From Desulfatirhabdium butyrativorans DSM 18734 (GTDB lineage: Bacteria > Desulfobacterota > Desulfobacteria > Desulfobacterales > Desulfatirhabdiaceae), in the NCBI RefSeq assembly GCF_000429925.1, contig NZ_AUCU01000004.1:124001-188000 (forward strand): 64,000 nucleotides of DNA, written 5' to 3'. The notes below the pieces were generated by a model. It was not told where the DNA came from. It saw nothing but the letters and a program-made list of their open reading frames with translations, and ran no database searches. The position numbers and the translations under genes are program-made. Position 1 is the first letter of the stretch. Each line of letters opens with the position of its first letter. This document shows positions 8,129-17,433 of the stretch, piece by piece.

Positions 8129-8959
8129 ATGAAACCGGAACCTGAACCCCGATTGTGGATTGGAACGAGCGGGTACTCCTATGCCGAATGGGTGGATGCC
8201 GGATTTTATCCGGAGGGCACACCTGCAGGGAAGATGCTTTCGCTCTATGCCCGGCGGTTTTTCGCTGTCGAGCTCAATTTCACCTGGTACCAGATGCCGC
8301 GTCCCGAAGCCCTCGAGCGGATGCAGGAACAGGTTCCGGCGTCATTTCGGTTTGCCGCGAAATTGCATCGAAGCCTGACCCACGAAGTCGATGCCGACTC
8401 GTGGCGACAGCAGGCGGTGCAATATCGCGCCGGTATTGCGCCCCTCGTTCAGGCTGGGCAGCTTCTGGCCGTTCTCATCCAATTGCCCAGCAGTTTTCAC
8501 CGCACGGCGGACAACCGCCGGTATCTTGCCGCCCTGTTGGACGAGCTGGCCGGGTTGCCGCTCGCCGTCGAATTCCGTCATGTCTCCTGGGCCGAGGATC
8601 GGGTGTATGCCGAGCTTGCCCGGCGAAAGGTGACATTGGCCGTCGTCGATACGCCCCCGCTGCCGTACCTGTTTCCTGCAGTCGATGTCGTCACACATCC
8701 CGATCTGGTCTATGTGCGGTTTCACGGCCGCAATCTCGCCGGATGGCGTTCGGGCAGCATGCAGCGCCAGTTCGACTACGAATATACGGATGCCGAGCTG
8801 CAGCAATGGATCGATCGGCATTGGGGTTGCCTGACGGAGAAGGCCAGCGGCGCGGCTCTCTTCTTCAACAACCACGTCCGGGGGCAGGCGGCGCGCAATG
8901 CGTTGACGCTGACGCAAATGCTTCAGGGTTCCCGATGCGCACCACCATCATCCACCTGA
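8129..8959 (+). CDS. DUF72 (YecE-like) family protein
   Basis: A 276-residue protein whose N terminus LWIGTSGYSYAEWVDAGFYP and later FHGRN and FFNNHVRGQAARNA are typical of the DUF72 TIM-barrel family. The family has no proven activity. The start is taken at the ATG at 8129 because the family begins a few residues before the IGTSGY motif; upstream in-frame codons run through a repeat. Its end overlaps the start of the imuB-like gene by 25 bases, indicating a single operon with it and probably lexA. The location between lexA and imuB/dnaE2, where imuA normally sits, suggests an SOS-linked role (inference). Confidence 0.85.
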   Translation: MKPEPEPRLWIGTSGYSYAEWVDAGFYPEGTPAGKMLSLYARRFFAVELNFTWYQMPRPEALERMQEQVPASFRFAAKLHRSLTHEVDADSWRQQAVQYRAGIAPLVQAGQLLAVLIQLPSSFHRTADNRRYLAALLDELAGLPLAVEFRHVSWAEDRVYAELARRKVTLAVVDTPPLPYLFPAVDVVTHPDLVYVRFHGRNLAGWRSGSMQRQFDYEYTDAELQQWIDRHWGCLTEKASGAALFFNNHVRGQAARNALTLTQMLQGSRCAPPSST

Positions 8960-10125
8960 ATGTCGCCGATTTTGCCGCAGCCGTCGAAATCGTTCTCGAT
9001 TCGAGGCTTTCGGGGAGGCCGCTCATCGTCGTAGCGGGTGCATCCCGGGTGTATGACATGAACGAGGCGGCCTATCGAATGGGAGTGCGCAAGCACATGT
9101 CGATCGCTGCGGCCCGAAGGCGGTGTCGGGATGCAACGGTTGTGCTCAGCCGCCCCGATCGCTATGCCCGCGCCATGCAGGAAATGGTGAAACGGGCGGC
9201 GGCATTCACCCCGCGGGTCGAACCCGGGGATACAGACGGTCATCTGTTTCTGGACGTCACCGGGACGGGACGGCTGCATGGCTCCGCCCTCGATGTGGCC
9301 TGGCGGTTGCGGCGGCAGATGCGCTCCGATCTGGGAATCGACCCCATCTGGTCGGTTGCTCCGTCCAAACGGGTGGCCAAAACCGCAACCCGCCTCGTGA
9401 AGCCCAGCGGCGAATATGTCGTTGCCGAAGGCGAGGAGGCCCGGTTTCTGGCCGATCTGCCGCTCGAGATCGTGGCGGGTTTCGAAGCCGAAGACATTGC
9501 AAAGCTGCGTTCCCTCCATCTGGTTCGGCCTCGGGACATCGCCCGGCTTTCCGGCGATGTGCTCGAAGATGTGTTCGGATCTCGGGCGAGCTACATTCGG
9601 GATGTGATTCTCGGCATCGACGCATCGCCTGTCCGCAGCCTCGATGAGGCGCCTGCGGCCATTCGTCTGGAAAAAGGGTTCGATCCGGATACCGAGGATC
9701 CACAATGGGTGGAAGGCGGGTTGTTTTCTCTGGTGGAACGGGCGGGGGCGGAAATCCGGCGGATGGGGCTATCGGCATCGATGGTGTCGGTGCGGCTGAC
9801 GTATGCCGACGGGGGTACGATCGTGCGGCGCTTTTCCTGCAAACCGGCCACTGCCATCGACGCCCGGCTCTTCGAGGCGGCCCGATCGGCGCTTTCGCTG
9901 TGCTGGTGCAGGCGGATCCGCATCCGGCACATCGTGCTCACCTGCTCGAAGCTGGTTTTCCCATCCACCCAGCTTCCCCTTTTCGAGGATCCTCTCGAAG
10001 CCCGCCAGAGCCGGCTGTGCGCAGTGATCGATACCATCCGGTCCCGCTTTGGCCGGGGAATGCTCATGACGGGCCGGGGGATGGCGGAGGCTGTTTACAC
10101 CGCTTCATGCCCGCTTATCCTGTGA
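8935..10125 (+). CDS. imuB: ImuB-like, catalytically inactive Y-family DNA polymerase
   Basis: A 396-residue Y-family polymerase fold: palm start TTIIHLNVADFAAAVE, YRMGVRKHMS, HhH region (DIAKLRSLHLVRPRDIARL) and little-finger domain. The metal-binding acidic residues are lost: the HxDxD start of active enzymes is N9 and A11 here, and the DE pair of the SIDEAYLD motif is G102-H103. Residues 346-350, QLPLF, form a canonical beta-clamp-binding motif near the C terminus. An inactive palm plus QLPLF is the signature of ImuB, the hub that links DnaE2 to the clamp in the damage-induced mutasome. The family's usual partner ImuA is not in the window. The start ATG at 8935 lies inside the end of the DUF72 gene; 115 bases separate it from dnaE2. 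Confidence 0.85.
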   Translation: MRTTIIHLNVADFAAAVEIVLDSRLSGRPLIVVAGASRVYDMNEAAYRMGVRKHMSIAAARRRCRDATVVLSRPDRYARAMQEMVKRAAAFTPRVEPGDTDGHLFLDVTGTGRLHGSALDVAWRLRRQMRSDLGIDPIWSVAPSKRVAKTATRLVKPSGEYVVAEGEEARFLADLPLEIVAGFEAEDIAKLRSLHLVRPRDIARLSGDVLEDVFGSRASYIRDVILGIDASPVRSLDEAPAAIRLEKGFDPDTEDPQWVEGGLFSLVERAGAEIRRMGLSASMVSVRLTYADGGTIVRRFSCKPATAIDARLFEAARSALSLCWCRRIRIRHIVLTCSKLVFPSTQLPLFEDPLEARQSRLCAVIDTIRSRFGRGMLMTGRGMAEAVYTASCPLIL

Positions 10126-10174
10126 AAACTTTGGACGCTCTGCTCAACTTTAAAAATAGAGGTCATCCGCCCTT

Positions 10175-10201
10175 CTTCTGACTTCTGACTCCTGACTCCT
10201 G
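10175..10201. repeat. Heptad array (CTTCTGA)4
   Basis: CTTCTGA twice, CTCCTGA, then CTCCTG, in the 115-base gap between imuB and dnaE2. It is the inverted orientation of the 7908 array. Confidence 0.75.
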
Positions 10202-10240
10202 TTTTCACGGTAACTGGGTAGTGATTCGAAATATCCTCCT

Positions 10241-13200
10241 ATGCTTCTACTCTTGGTCCGATCCCATTTTTCCCTGATGAAGGCCACCGCATCCCCCGAG
10301 GCCCTGTGTGCTTCGGCGAAGACCATGGGGTATCCGGCGCTGGCGCTCACCGATACGAACAATCTCTATGGGTTGTGGGAATTTTTGGGGGCATGTCGGC
10401 GTCATGGGATTCGGCCTGTCATCGGGGTGGAGCTGGATGACGTTGGAAAATGGCTGGGTCGTGTCATCGGAAACGATCCAGCCGACAGCGCCCATTCCGG
10501 TCGTGTGATCTGTCTTGCGGCTACATCCGAAGGCTTTTCACATCTGTGCAGGCTCGTTTCCCTGCGGCATGCGAATGCAGCAGATGTCGCCATGCATGCT
10601 GCCTTTTCCAAAACACGTTCTTCCGATTTTGCCGGCAATCACATATCGAAGGCCGTTTCTGCGAATCCGGCGCAAGCCTTTCGGGGAATCCTCTGGCTCA
10701 CCGATTCCCCCGCCATCCTCGCCCTGCTGCACGACTCCGGCTTCCAGCCCTGGGCGCTGCTCTCTGCTGCGGCGACTTCGACCTGGAGGCCGATCGTCCG
10801 GGAAGCCCGGACCAGAAACATTCCCATCGTTGCGGCTGCCGACAGCCGTATGCTCACACCGGGGGAGGAAGAAGCGGCCCGATACCGGTTGCTTCGGGCC
10901 ATCGACGGCAACACCACCATCCACCGGCTTCGCGACTCCCACGGTATTTCCGATCCAATGCCGCTTTTTCCGGAATCGGCCTACAGAACCCGGTTCGCCT
11001 GCTTTCCCGAAGCCATCGACAACACGGATCGCCTTCTCGATGCCATCTCCTTTACGGGTCCGGATACCCGGATCGTCATGCCCGAATGGCACGATCCGGC
11101 CAGGCCCGGTCTCGATGCCGAAACGGCCCTGGCCGAGGACGCCCGCACCGGGGCCGTCGCTCGCTACGGGGAGCCGCTTCCAGAGACCGTCGTCCAAAGG
11201 CTCGAACACGAAATGTCGATGATCCGAAGGATGGGCTTTTGCGGGTATTTTCTGATCGTCCGGGACATCGTCCGTCAGAGCCCCCGAACCTGCGGCAGAG
11301 GATCGGGTGCGGCATCGCTGGTGGCCTACTGCTTGGGCATCACGAACGTATGCCCGATCCGCCACCATCTCTATTTCGAGCGGTTTCTCAATCCAGGCCG
11401 CACCGATCCGCCCGATATCGACGTGGATTTCGCCTGGGACGAACGGGAAACCGTCCTTTCCGGGGTATTGTCCTCGTTTTCGGGTCATGCCGCCATGGTT
11501 TCGAGCATGATCCGGTTTCAACCCCGGATGGCCCTTCGGGAAACGGCAAGGGCCTTCGGTGTTCCCGAGGCCGCCATTTCGGCCGTCACCCGTCGTCTTC
11601 CCGGCTACTGGCATGCGGACGATGTCGATCCCGAAACCTTCGCCTCCCGGATCGCCGCATTTCCGAAAGCTCGGAACATCGATTTTCCCGAGCCCTGGCC
11701 CGTCATCTGCCGCTTGGCTGCAGGGCTGGTGGGCATGCCCCGGCATCTCATGCTGCATCCGGGAGGTGTTGTCATCACGCCGGGACCGATCGATTGCCAT
11801 TGTCCCGTAGAACTGTCGGCCGAGGGGCTTCCCATGCTGCAGTGGGACAAGGACGGGGTGGAAGATGCGGGACTTGTCAAGATCGATCTCTTGGGAAACC
11901 GAAGCCTTGCCGTGATCCGGGATGCGCTTCGGACGGTTGCGGCATCCGGCCGGCCGATCGACGAGCTTCGGTGGCATCCGGAAGACGATGCCGCCACCCA
12001 GGCAACCATCGCAGCAGGGCGAACCATGGGTTGCTTCTACATTGAAAGTCCGGCCATGCGGCTTCTGCAGCAGAAGGCGGGCCGGGGGGATTTCGAGCAC
12101 CTCGTGCTGCACTCGAGCATCATCCGTCCTGCAGCCAACGACTGGATCGAGGAATATCTCGGAAGGCTGCACGGAAAACCGTGGCAGCCTCTCGATCCGA
12201 GGCTGACGGACGTGCTTTCGGAAACCTATGGAATCATGGTCTATCAGGAAGATGTCTCGCGAGCTGCCGTAGCCATGGCCGGATTTTCCCACGAAGAGGC
12301 GGACAGACTCCGCAAGGTTCTTTCCAAAAAGGACCGGGCCCTGCATCTGGTTCAGTTCAGACGGCGCTTCGAGGAGGGAGCCCGGCGCAACGGCGTTTCG
12401 ACCGAAGCCATCGAGACGGCCTGGAACATGATGATGAGCTTCGACGGATACTCCTTCTGCAAGCCCCACAGCGCTTCCTATGCCCGGGTGTCGTTTCAGG
12501 CGGCCTATCTCAAGACCCATTTCCCGGCCGAGTTCATGGCTGCCGTTCTGCGAAACTGCGGAGGCTTCTATTCGACCGCCGCCTATGTGTCGGAAGCGCG
12601 GCGGATGGGGCTTGTGGTGCTGGGTCCGGATGTGAACGAGAGCGGGACGGGCTGGACGGGACGAAACGGGGTGCTTCGGGCGGGGCTCGATGCGGTTGCA
12701 GGGCTTCGGGAATCGACTCTTTCCGCCGTTTCGGAGGCCAGGGCGAAGGGGCCGTTTGATTCTGTGGAAGATTTCTTCGAGCGGATCGATCTGAGCGATA
12801 CCGAAGCCCGGCATCTCATCGATTGCGGCGCCTTCGACGGAATCGCACGAGGGGAGAACCGGGCCATGTTGCACTGGCGCTGGATGCGCCATCGCCGGAT
12901 ATCGACCGTCCGAGGGGGAAACCTCCGGCTTTTTGAACCCCAGGCGGAATACGGTACCGCACCGCCGTTGCCGGAAGGGGACGAGCTGGATCGGCTGCGG
13001 CGGGAATACCGGGTGCTCGGGTTTCTCTGCGATCGGCACCCGCTCAGCCTGTTCCGGGGGGCGAAGGTGTTGCGGAAGACGATTCGATCGGAGGACCTGC
13101 CCTCCCGGATCGGAAGAAGGGTGGCGATGGCGGCCTGGCCCGTCTGCCACAAGACCGTTCACGCCCGAAACGGAAAGCGAATGGCGTTCTTCACCTTCGA

Positions 13201-13366
13201 GGACGAAACCGGGCTCATCGAAACGGTTCTGTTTCCGGATGTCTACGAACGAACCATCCATCGGCTGGCGGCCGACGGGCCGGTGATTCTTTCCGGAACG
13301 CCGGAAAACCAATGGGGGGCCGTAGTGCTGCATGTTACGGCGGTTGATCCCTTGGGAAGAAGGTGA
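10241..13366 (+). CDS. dnaE2: Error-prone DNA polymerase III alpha subunit DnaE2
   Basis: A 1041-residue C-family polymerase, the short DnaE2 length. It has an N-terminal PHP domain (RSHFSLMKATASPEAL, ALTDTNNLYGLWEF), the catalytic PDIDVDF with Asp392, 394 and 396, and the third Asp549 in LVKIDLLG. The helix-hairpin-helix region contains GLRESTLSAV and the C terminus carries an OB fold (ETGLIETVLFPDVYE). DnaE2 performs damage-induced mutagenic synthesis and depends on ImuB for clamp access. The gene follows the imuB-like gene on the same strand and is the last of the lexA cassette. A CCTCC-containing stretch precedes the ATG. It is followed by a MITE-like element. Confidence 0.92.
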   Translation: MLLLLVRSHFSLMKATASPEALCASAKTMGYPALALTDTNNLYGLWEFLGACRRHGIRPVIGVELDDVGKWLGRVIGNDPADSAHSGRVICLAATSEGFSHLCRLVSLRHANAADVAMHAAFSKTRSSDFAGNHISKAVSANPAQAFRGILWLTDSPAILALLHDSGFQPWALLSAAATSTWRPIVREARTRNIPIVAAADSRMLTPGEEEAARYRLLRAIDGNTTIHRLRDSHGISDPMPLFPESAYRTRFACFPEAIDNTDRLLDAISFTGPDTRIVMPEWHDPARPGLDAETALAEDARTGAVARYGEPLPETVVQRLEHEMSMIRRMGFCGYFLIVRDIVRQSPRTCGRGSGAASLVAYCLGITNVCPIRHHLYFERFLNPGRTDPPDIDVDFAWDERETVLSGVLSSFSGHAAMVSSMIRFQPRMALRETARAFGVPEAAISAVTRRLPGYWHADDVDPETFASRIAAFPKARNIDFPEPWPVICRLAAGLVGMPRHLMLHPGGVVITPGPIDCHCPVELSAEGLPMLQWDKDGVEDAGLVKIDLLGNRSLAVIRDALRTVAASGRPIDELRWHPEDDAATQATIAAGRTMGCFYIESPAMRLLQQKAGRGDFEHLVLHSSIIRPAANDWIEEYLGRLHGKPWQPLDPRLTDVLSETYGIMVYQEDVSRAAVAMAGFSHEEADRLRKVLSKKDRALHLVQFRRRFEEGARRNGVSTEAIETAWNMMMSFDGYSFCKPHSASYARVSFQAAYLKTHFPAEFMAAVLRNCGGFYSTAAYVSEARRMGLVVLGPDVNESGTGWTGRNGVLRAGLDAVAGLRESTLSAVSEARAKGPFDSVEDFFERIDLSDTEARHLIDCGAFDGIARGENRAMLHWRWMRHRRISTVRGGNLRLFEPQAEYGTAPPLPEGDELDRLRREYRVLGFLCDRHPLSLFRGAKVLRKTIRSEDLPSRIGRRVAMAAWPVCHKTVHARNGKRMAFFTFEDETGLIETVLFPDVYERTIHRLAADGPVILSGTPENQWGAVVLHVTAVDPLGRR

Positions 13367-13430
13367 TGCGGGATTCTTCCACAGGCTTTTTCTTGAATCT
13401 TCCCGTTATCGGCATTACAACGACATATCA

Positions 13431-13742
13431 TAGTGCCTGAACGGAAAACCCCTATTCGGAGCAGCGCGTCGCCTGCGGGCAGGCAATTTCGCGATACAGC
13501 GTGAAATCCTGCGGAACACAGGACAGCCGCCCGATATCGTAAGGGCCGGGCGGGTCCGGATTCGTCCAGAAAAGCCGAATCGAATGAATGAGGGGTTTAT
13601 ATCGTGCTTTCTCCTGGAGAACGCCCGGCCCATCACGCCGTTGGCGTGACTCCGGCGGCTTCAGACAAGTTCCCGCTGCATCGCAAAACAGCCTGCCCTC
13701 CGGCTCAGGTTGTACCCAAAACGGGTTTTCGTTCAGGCACTA
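13431..13742. mobile_element. Full-length MITE-like element (312 bp)
   Basis: Ends are TAGTGCCTGAACGGAAAACCC and, inverted, GGGTTTTCGTTCAGGCACTA. The interior matches the 54759-55059 copy in reverse orientation along nearly its whole length (for example GGAGAACGCCCGGCC and GGCTTCAGACAAGTTCCCG). Flanking dinucleotides are CA and TG rather than TA and TA, so the target duplication has decayed or differs. It encodes no transposase. It fills most of the dnaE2 to TA-pair gap. Confidence 0.85.
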
Positions 13743-13800
13743 TGTAACAGCCGTTGATGCACGACACAGGGGGCAGCGCAAAGAAGAGGAGGGGTGCTTT

Positions 13801-14112
13801 ATGATCGAAGTGTCGGTTAAGGTTCCGGTAGAAATCAAGGAGCTCGTGTCCGCATCTGAGGAAACGCTCTATGTTGAAGCGCTGCATGAGGTTGCGTTCA
13901 GAAAACTTGGCGATCTGTGCAGACAGCTTGAAGAAATGGAGAGACGGAAACGTTTTTTCGAAGAAAAATACAATCAGTCCTTTGTCGATTTTTCACGACA
14001 TGTGCCCGATTCAGTCGAAGGCCATGACGATTGGATTGAATGGATGTATTGGACGAAAACCGCGGAAGAGCTGACGAAAAAAATACAGAAACTCAGCCTT
14101 CTGAAAGGTTGA
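13801..14112 (+). CDS. Putative antitoxin partner of TumE-like toxin
   Basis: A 103-residue charged protein (MIEVSVKVPVEIKELVSAS...) with a central coiled-coil-like stretch (RQLEEMERRKRFFEEKY). GAGGAGGGG precedes the ATG at good spacing, and upstream in-frame codons lie inside the MITE. It ends 2 bases before the TumE-like gene, so the two form a unit. I do not recognise its own family; the antitoxin call comes from position and size only. Confidence 0.5.
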   Translation: MIEVSVKVPVEIKELVSASEETLYVEALHEVAFRKLGDLCRQLEEMERRKRFFEEKYNQSFVDFSRHVPDSVEGHDDWIEWMYWTKTAEELTKKIQKLSLLKG

Positions 14113-14114
14113 TC

Positions 14115-14471
14115 ATGAACCGCTTTTTGCACGAAATCCTTGAATCCCTTCCAGACATCGTAATGGCCGTAGAAGATTTTGAAATCGTACAAAAGGAAAC
14201 CGTTGTAAAACAAAAGGTGAAAATCAGGCTATTCGATGGCTCCATGTTATGGGTCAGAGAAATATATGTTGGTGATGCAATGGCAGCATACAGCTACTAT
14301 TGGCTTCGGCCGGATGGAAGCCTGCTCATTGGCTGGGACAATGCGCCGCATCACGACGAAATCGACACGTATCCCCATCATAAACATCTGGCTGGAAGGG
14401 TCGAAGCCTCGGAGGAAAGAAACTTGCGGGATGTTCTCAACTTTATCCAGCAATTTTTCGATGGTGGTTGA
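14115..14471 (+). CDS. TumE-like toxin (DUF6516)
   Basis: A 118-residue protein. The block LLIGWDNAPHHDEIDTYPHHKHL near residues 75-97 matches the WDNAPHH...PHHKH signature I know from the DUF6516/TumE toxin family of type II toxin-antitoxin systems. The preceding gene is 2 bases upstream. The ATG at 14115 is chosen because it follows the partner's stop and MNRFLHEILESL is a normal N terminus for the family. The toxic activity is not established from sequence. Confidence 0.65.
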   Translation: MNRFLHEILESLPDIVMAVEDFEIVQKETVVKQKVKIRLFDGSMLWVREIYVGDAMAAYSYYWLRPDGSLLIGWDNAPHHDEIDTYPHHKHLAGRVEASEERNLRDVLNFIQQFFDGG

Positions 14472-14474
14472 GGA

Positions 14475-16448
14475 TCAATGGCGTGGAGCGGCCAGCACTT
14501 CCCGGATTTTTCGGGCAAGCGAATGCAGGGTGAAGGGTTTCTGGATCAGTGGGTCATTTTCGGTGAGGATGCCATTTCTGCGGACCGTTTCTTCGGGGTG
14601 GCCGCTCATGTATAGCACCCGAATATCGGGACAAAGTTTGGCGACGTTCCGGTAGAGGGTTTTGCCGCTCATATCCGGCATGATGACGTCTGTGAGCAGC
14701 AGATCGGCGCTGCGGTGGGATTTCAATAATTCCAGGCATCCCTGGGGGCTCGATGCACTGAGCACCCGATATCCGAGGCGCTCCATGAGGCTGATCGCAA
14801 ATTCCCGAACGGCGTCATCGTCTTCGGCCAGAAGGATGGTTTCCGTTCCACCGGCAAGATCTTGCAATTCGGGATGAGCGACTCGGCTGGATATTTCTCC
14901 TTCCATTGCGGCAGGCCAGTCGATGTCGAAGACCGCCCCCTTTCCAATCTCGCTTCGAACCCGAACTCGTCCACCGTGCTGGGTGATGATACCATAGACC
15001 ATGGCAAGCCCGAGCCCTGTGCCCTTGCCCATTTCCTTGGTCGTGAAAAACGGATCGAAAATGCGGGCGCAGGTTTCTGGATCCATGCCGATTCCGGTGT
15101 CGCAAACGGTCATCCGAACGGCGTTCTGACCGATTTCCGCATCTTTTGGCAGGAAATCCGTTTCGCTCGTGTCCGCAGGCTGTGTACGAAGGATGAGTGT
15201 GCCGCCGTTTGGCATGGCGTCCTGGGCGTTAACCGCCAGATTCATGATGACCTGTTCAACCTGCCCCGGGTCCGCCAGAATTCGAGGGATTTGCTCATTC
15301 AGATCGGTGATGATCCGGATGTCCTCCCTCAGTGAACGCGATATCAGACCGATAAATTCCCGGATGATCCGGTTCAGATTGACGGGATGGATGACCAGTT
15401 GCTGGTTCATGCCGAAGGCCATCAATCTCCGGACCAGGTCCTTGGCCTTTTCGGATGTCTCCATGAATTTCTGGACGTAGCGCCTGGCCTTTTCGTCAAG
15501 GCCCGGTTTCATCAGCAGCAACTCACAATAGCCCATCATCGGCTGCAGCAGGTTGTTCAGGTCGTGGGCGATGCCGCCCGCCAGAAGTCCTATGGATTCC
15601 ATTTTCTGGGAACGATGCAACTGTTCCCGGTAATTTTCCCTGTCCTGCTCCACCGTTTTTCGTTCGGTGATGTCGATTACCGAAATCAGCCCTGCGGGTT
15701 TTCCGCTGTATTGGATGGTTACACCGGTCAGCAGGACCCATTTGATCTTGCCCTGCTTGTCGATAATCCGGAACTCATAGACATTGCTTGGATTTTCTCC
15801 ACGCTGCCTGGCCTGCCCGCGTGCCTGGACCAATGTCTTGTCATCAGGATGAACGATGTCCCAGAAGGTTTTTCCGCTCAGCTCCGAGATCGTATATCCG
15901 CTGATTTGTTCCGCCGCCGGATTGGCATAAAGCCAGCGATCATTCTGGTAGATCATGATGGCAAAGGGGGATGCTTCCGCAAGCGTCCGGAATTTCAGCT
16001 CGCTTTCCTTCAGACGTTCTTCGGTTGCGAGGATCTTGGTGATGTCCCGGATGGTTCCGGCAACGCCGTCGGGCCGGCCATGCTCATCGAAAATGAGCCT
16101 TGCATTGATGGAGGAAGGAATGCTGGTTCCGTCTTTTCGGCGAAGCATCGTCACGAAATTATCGGCAAAGCCGTCTTTTGCCAGGATCGCGAGAATTCTG
16201 TCCCGTTCTTTGGGATTGACATAGATGTTTCTGACCGGCATGCCGATCAGCTCTTCGGGTTTCCATCCGGTCAGCCGGTAGCAGGAAGGGGAGAGAATGC
16301 GGACATTTTCCTGAAGATCGATTTCATAATAGAGGTCTTCGAAGGATTCGAAAATCCGACGGTATTGGAATAGCGAAAGGCGATCGGAGAAATTTTCCGG
16401 ATTTCCGGAGTTCGGCAGTCCATGGATGGGGATTCGGGTATCGCTCAT
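14475..16448 (-). CDS. Hybrid PAS sensor histidine kinase / response regulator
   Basis: A 657-residue cytoplasmic sensor. Two PAS domains (~30-140 and ~150-262), a HisKA domain with phospho-acceptor H295 (GGIAHDLNN), a HATPase domain (N box MNLAVNAQDAM, G boxes CDTGIGM and GKGTGLGLAMVYG) and a C-terminal receiver domain (~537-650) with acidic pocket AEDDD and phospho-Asp587 (LLLTDVIMP). No transmembrane segment is present, so it senses a soluble or redox/ligand signal. No DNA-binding output is fused, so a phosphotransfer partner elsewhere is expected. It converges on the TumE-like gene, with 3 bases between the stops. Confidence 0.9.
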   Translation of the reverse strand: MSDTRIPIHGLPNSGNPENFSDRLSLFQYRRIFESFEDLYYEIDLQENVRILSPSCYRLTGWKPEELIGMPVRNIYVNPKERDRILAILAKDGFADNFVTMLRRKDGTSIPSSINARLIFDEHGRPDGVAGTIRDITKILATEERLKESELKFRTLAEASPFAIMIYQNDRWLYANPAAEQISGYTISELSGKTFWDIVHPDDKTLVQARGQARQRGENPSNVYEFRIIDKQGKIKWVLLTGVTIQYSGKPAGLISVIDITERKTVEQDRENYREQLHRSQKMESIGLLAGGIAHDLNNLLQPMMGYCELLLMKPGLDEKARRYVQKFMETSEKAKDLVRRLMAFGMNQQLVIHPVNLNRIIREFIGLISRSLREDIRIITDLNEQIPRILADPGQVEQVIMNLAVNAQDAMPNGGTLILRTQPADTSETDFLPKDAEIGQNAVRMTVCDTGIGMDPETCARIFDPFFTTKEMGKGTGLGLAMVYGIITQHGGRVRVRSEIGKGAVFDIDWPAAMEGEISSRVAHPELQDLAGGTETILLAEDDDAVREFAISLMERLGYRVLSASSPQGCLELLKSHRSADLLLTDVIMPDMSGKTLYRNVAKLCPDIRVLYMSGHPEETVRRNGILTENDPLIQKPFTLHSLARKIREVLAAPRH

Positions 16449-16791
16449 GATCCTTCGAACCTCCGGGCCTTCCTTATGGGATTACAGGATGTTCCATTCA
16501 TTATTCGATGGGATGAATCAGGGAAATGATCATTTCGAGACCCTGGGGCAGAGGGTAAAAATGCATATGGCAACCATATCAATCATGGGCGCGAGGGTCA
16601 AGGAACGATATACATGATTCCGGCCAGCGCATCGCCTGCAGTCGGGCCTTTTTGCGATGAAGCAGGAAGACTCAGTAACATGGTCAAGCCTTAGGCGTGA
16701 TTCCGCAGGCTTCAGACGTGTTCCCGCCGAGTCGCAAAAAGGCCATCCCTCCGGCTCAGGTCAGGCGAAAAATCGGGTTCCATTTTAGCCA
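16449..16791. repeat. Intergenic with degenerate relative of the MITE family
   Basis: The 343-base gap holds no gene. From about 16630 to 16765 it resembles the inner part of the 13431 element: CGATGAAGCAGG, GCGTGATTCCGCAGGCTTCAGAC, TTCCCGCCGAGTCGCAAAAAGGC and CCTCCGGCTCAGGT. GCCTTTTTGCGA and TCGCAAAAAGGC form an inverted pair. The terminal TAGTGCCTGAACG ends are not intact. Confidence 0.5.
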
Positions 16792-17433
16792 TCAATACAC
16801 CGAAGTGATATGGTACAGTACCATCCAATAATGGCAGAAACTGCCGCCAAGCACGAACAGGTGGAATATTTCGTGAAACCCGAAACCCTTCCAGGGGGTG
16901 CGGGGAAGCTTCAGCGCATAGATGATGCCACCGGTGGTGTACGACAGGCCGCCTGCCAGCATCCAGGTGATGCCTCTGGTGCCGATGGCCAGCCAGAGGG
17001 GATAGATGGCGATCATGCCCAGCCAGCCCATGACGATATAACAGCTTGTGGAAAGCCATCTTGGCGCGTTGAACCACAGGCCTTGTGTCAGGATGCCGGC
17101 CAGTGCGCATCCCCAGATGGCCAGAAACAAGGCCCATCGAAGCTTCCCGGACAGGGCGATGAGACAGACTGGCGTGTAGGTGCCAGCGATCAGCACATAA
17201 ATCATCATGTGATCGAAAGTGCGCAGCATGCGGTTGCCGCGTTCCGAAAGGTCGAGAAGATGGTAGCTGGAGCTGGCGGCGTAGAGCAGGATCAGACTGA
17301 CACCGAAGGTGGCGTACGAGACGACGTGCCATGGGGTTCCGAAACGGTTTGCATGCCGGATCAGGATGATCGTACCGGCAACGGCGGATAGGGCTCCGGC
17401 CAGATGGGTGAGCCCGCTGACCGGATCTTTCAT
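16792..17433 (-). CDS. trhA: Hemolysin III / TrhA (PAQR) family membrane protein
   Basis: A 213-residue seven-helix membrane protein with the PAQR signatures SSSYH, TFDHMMIYVLIAGTYTPV and FHEIFHLFVLGGSFCHY; the His and Asp residues bind zinc in this family. Bacterial members affect membrane-fluidity homeostasis. The start is set at the ATG at 17433, which overlaps the TGA of the upstream NRDE gene as ATGA; a longer TTG start at 17466 is possible. The overlap puts both genes in one transcript. Confidence 0.85.
   Translation of the reverse strand: MKDPVSGLTHLAGALSAVAGTIILIRHANRFGTPWHVVSYATFGVSLILLYAASSSYHLLDLSERGNRMLRTFDHMMIYVLIAGTYTPVCLIALSGKLRWALFLAIWGCALAGILTQGLWFNAPRWLSTSCYIVMGWLGMIAIYPLWLAIGTRGITWMLAGGLSYTTGGIIYALKLPRTPWKGFGFHEIFHLFVLGGSFCHYWMVLYHITSVY

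Noticed and set aside
8935-10125. Annotation as active DNA polymerase IV (DinB)
   Set aside because: Both catalytic acid motifs are substituted; the clamp motif and dnaE2 neighbour fit ImuB.
10538-13333. Very long minus-strand open frame opposite dnaE2
   Set aside because: It is a GC-bias shadow of dnaE2, which has complete polymerase motifs in the plus frame.
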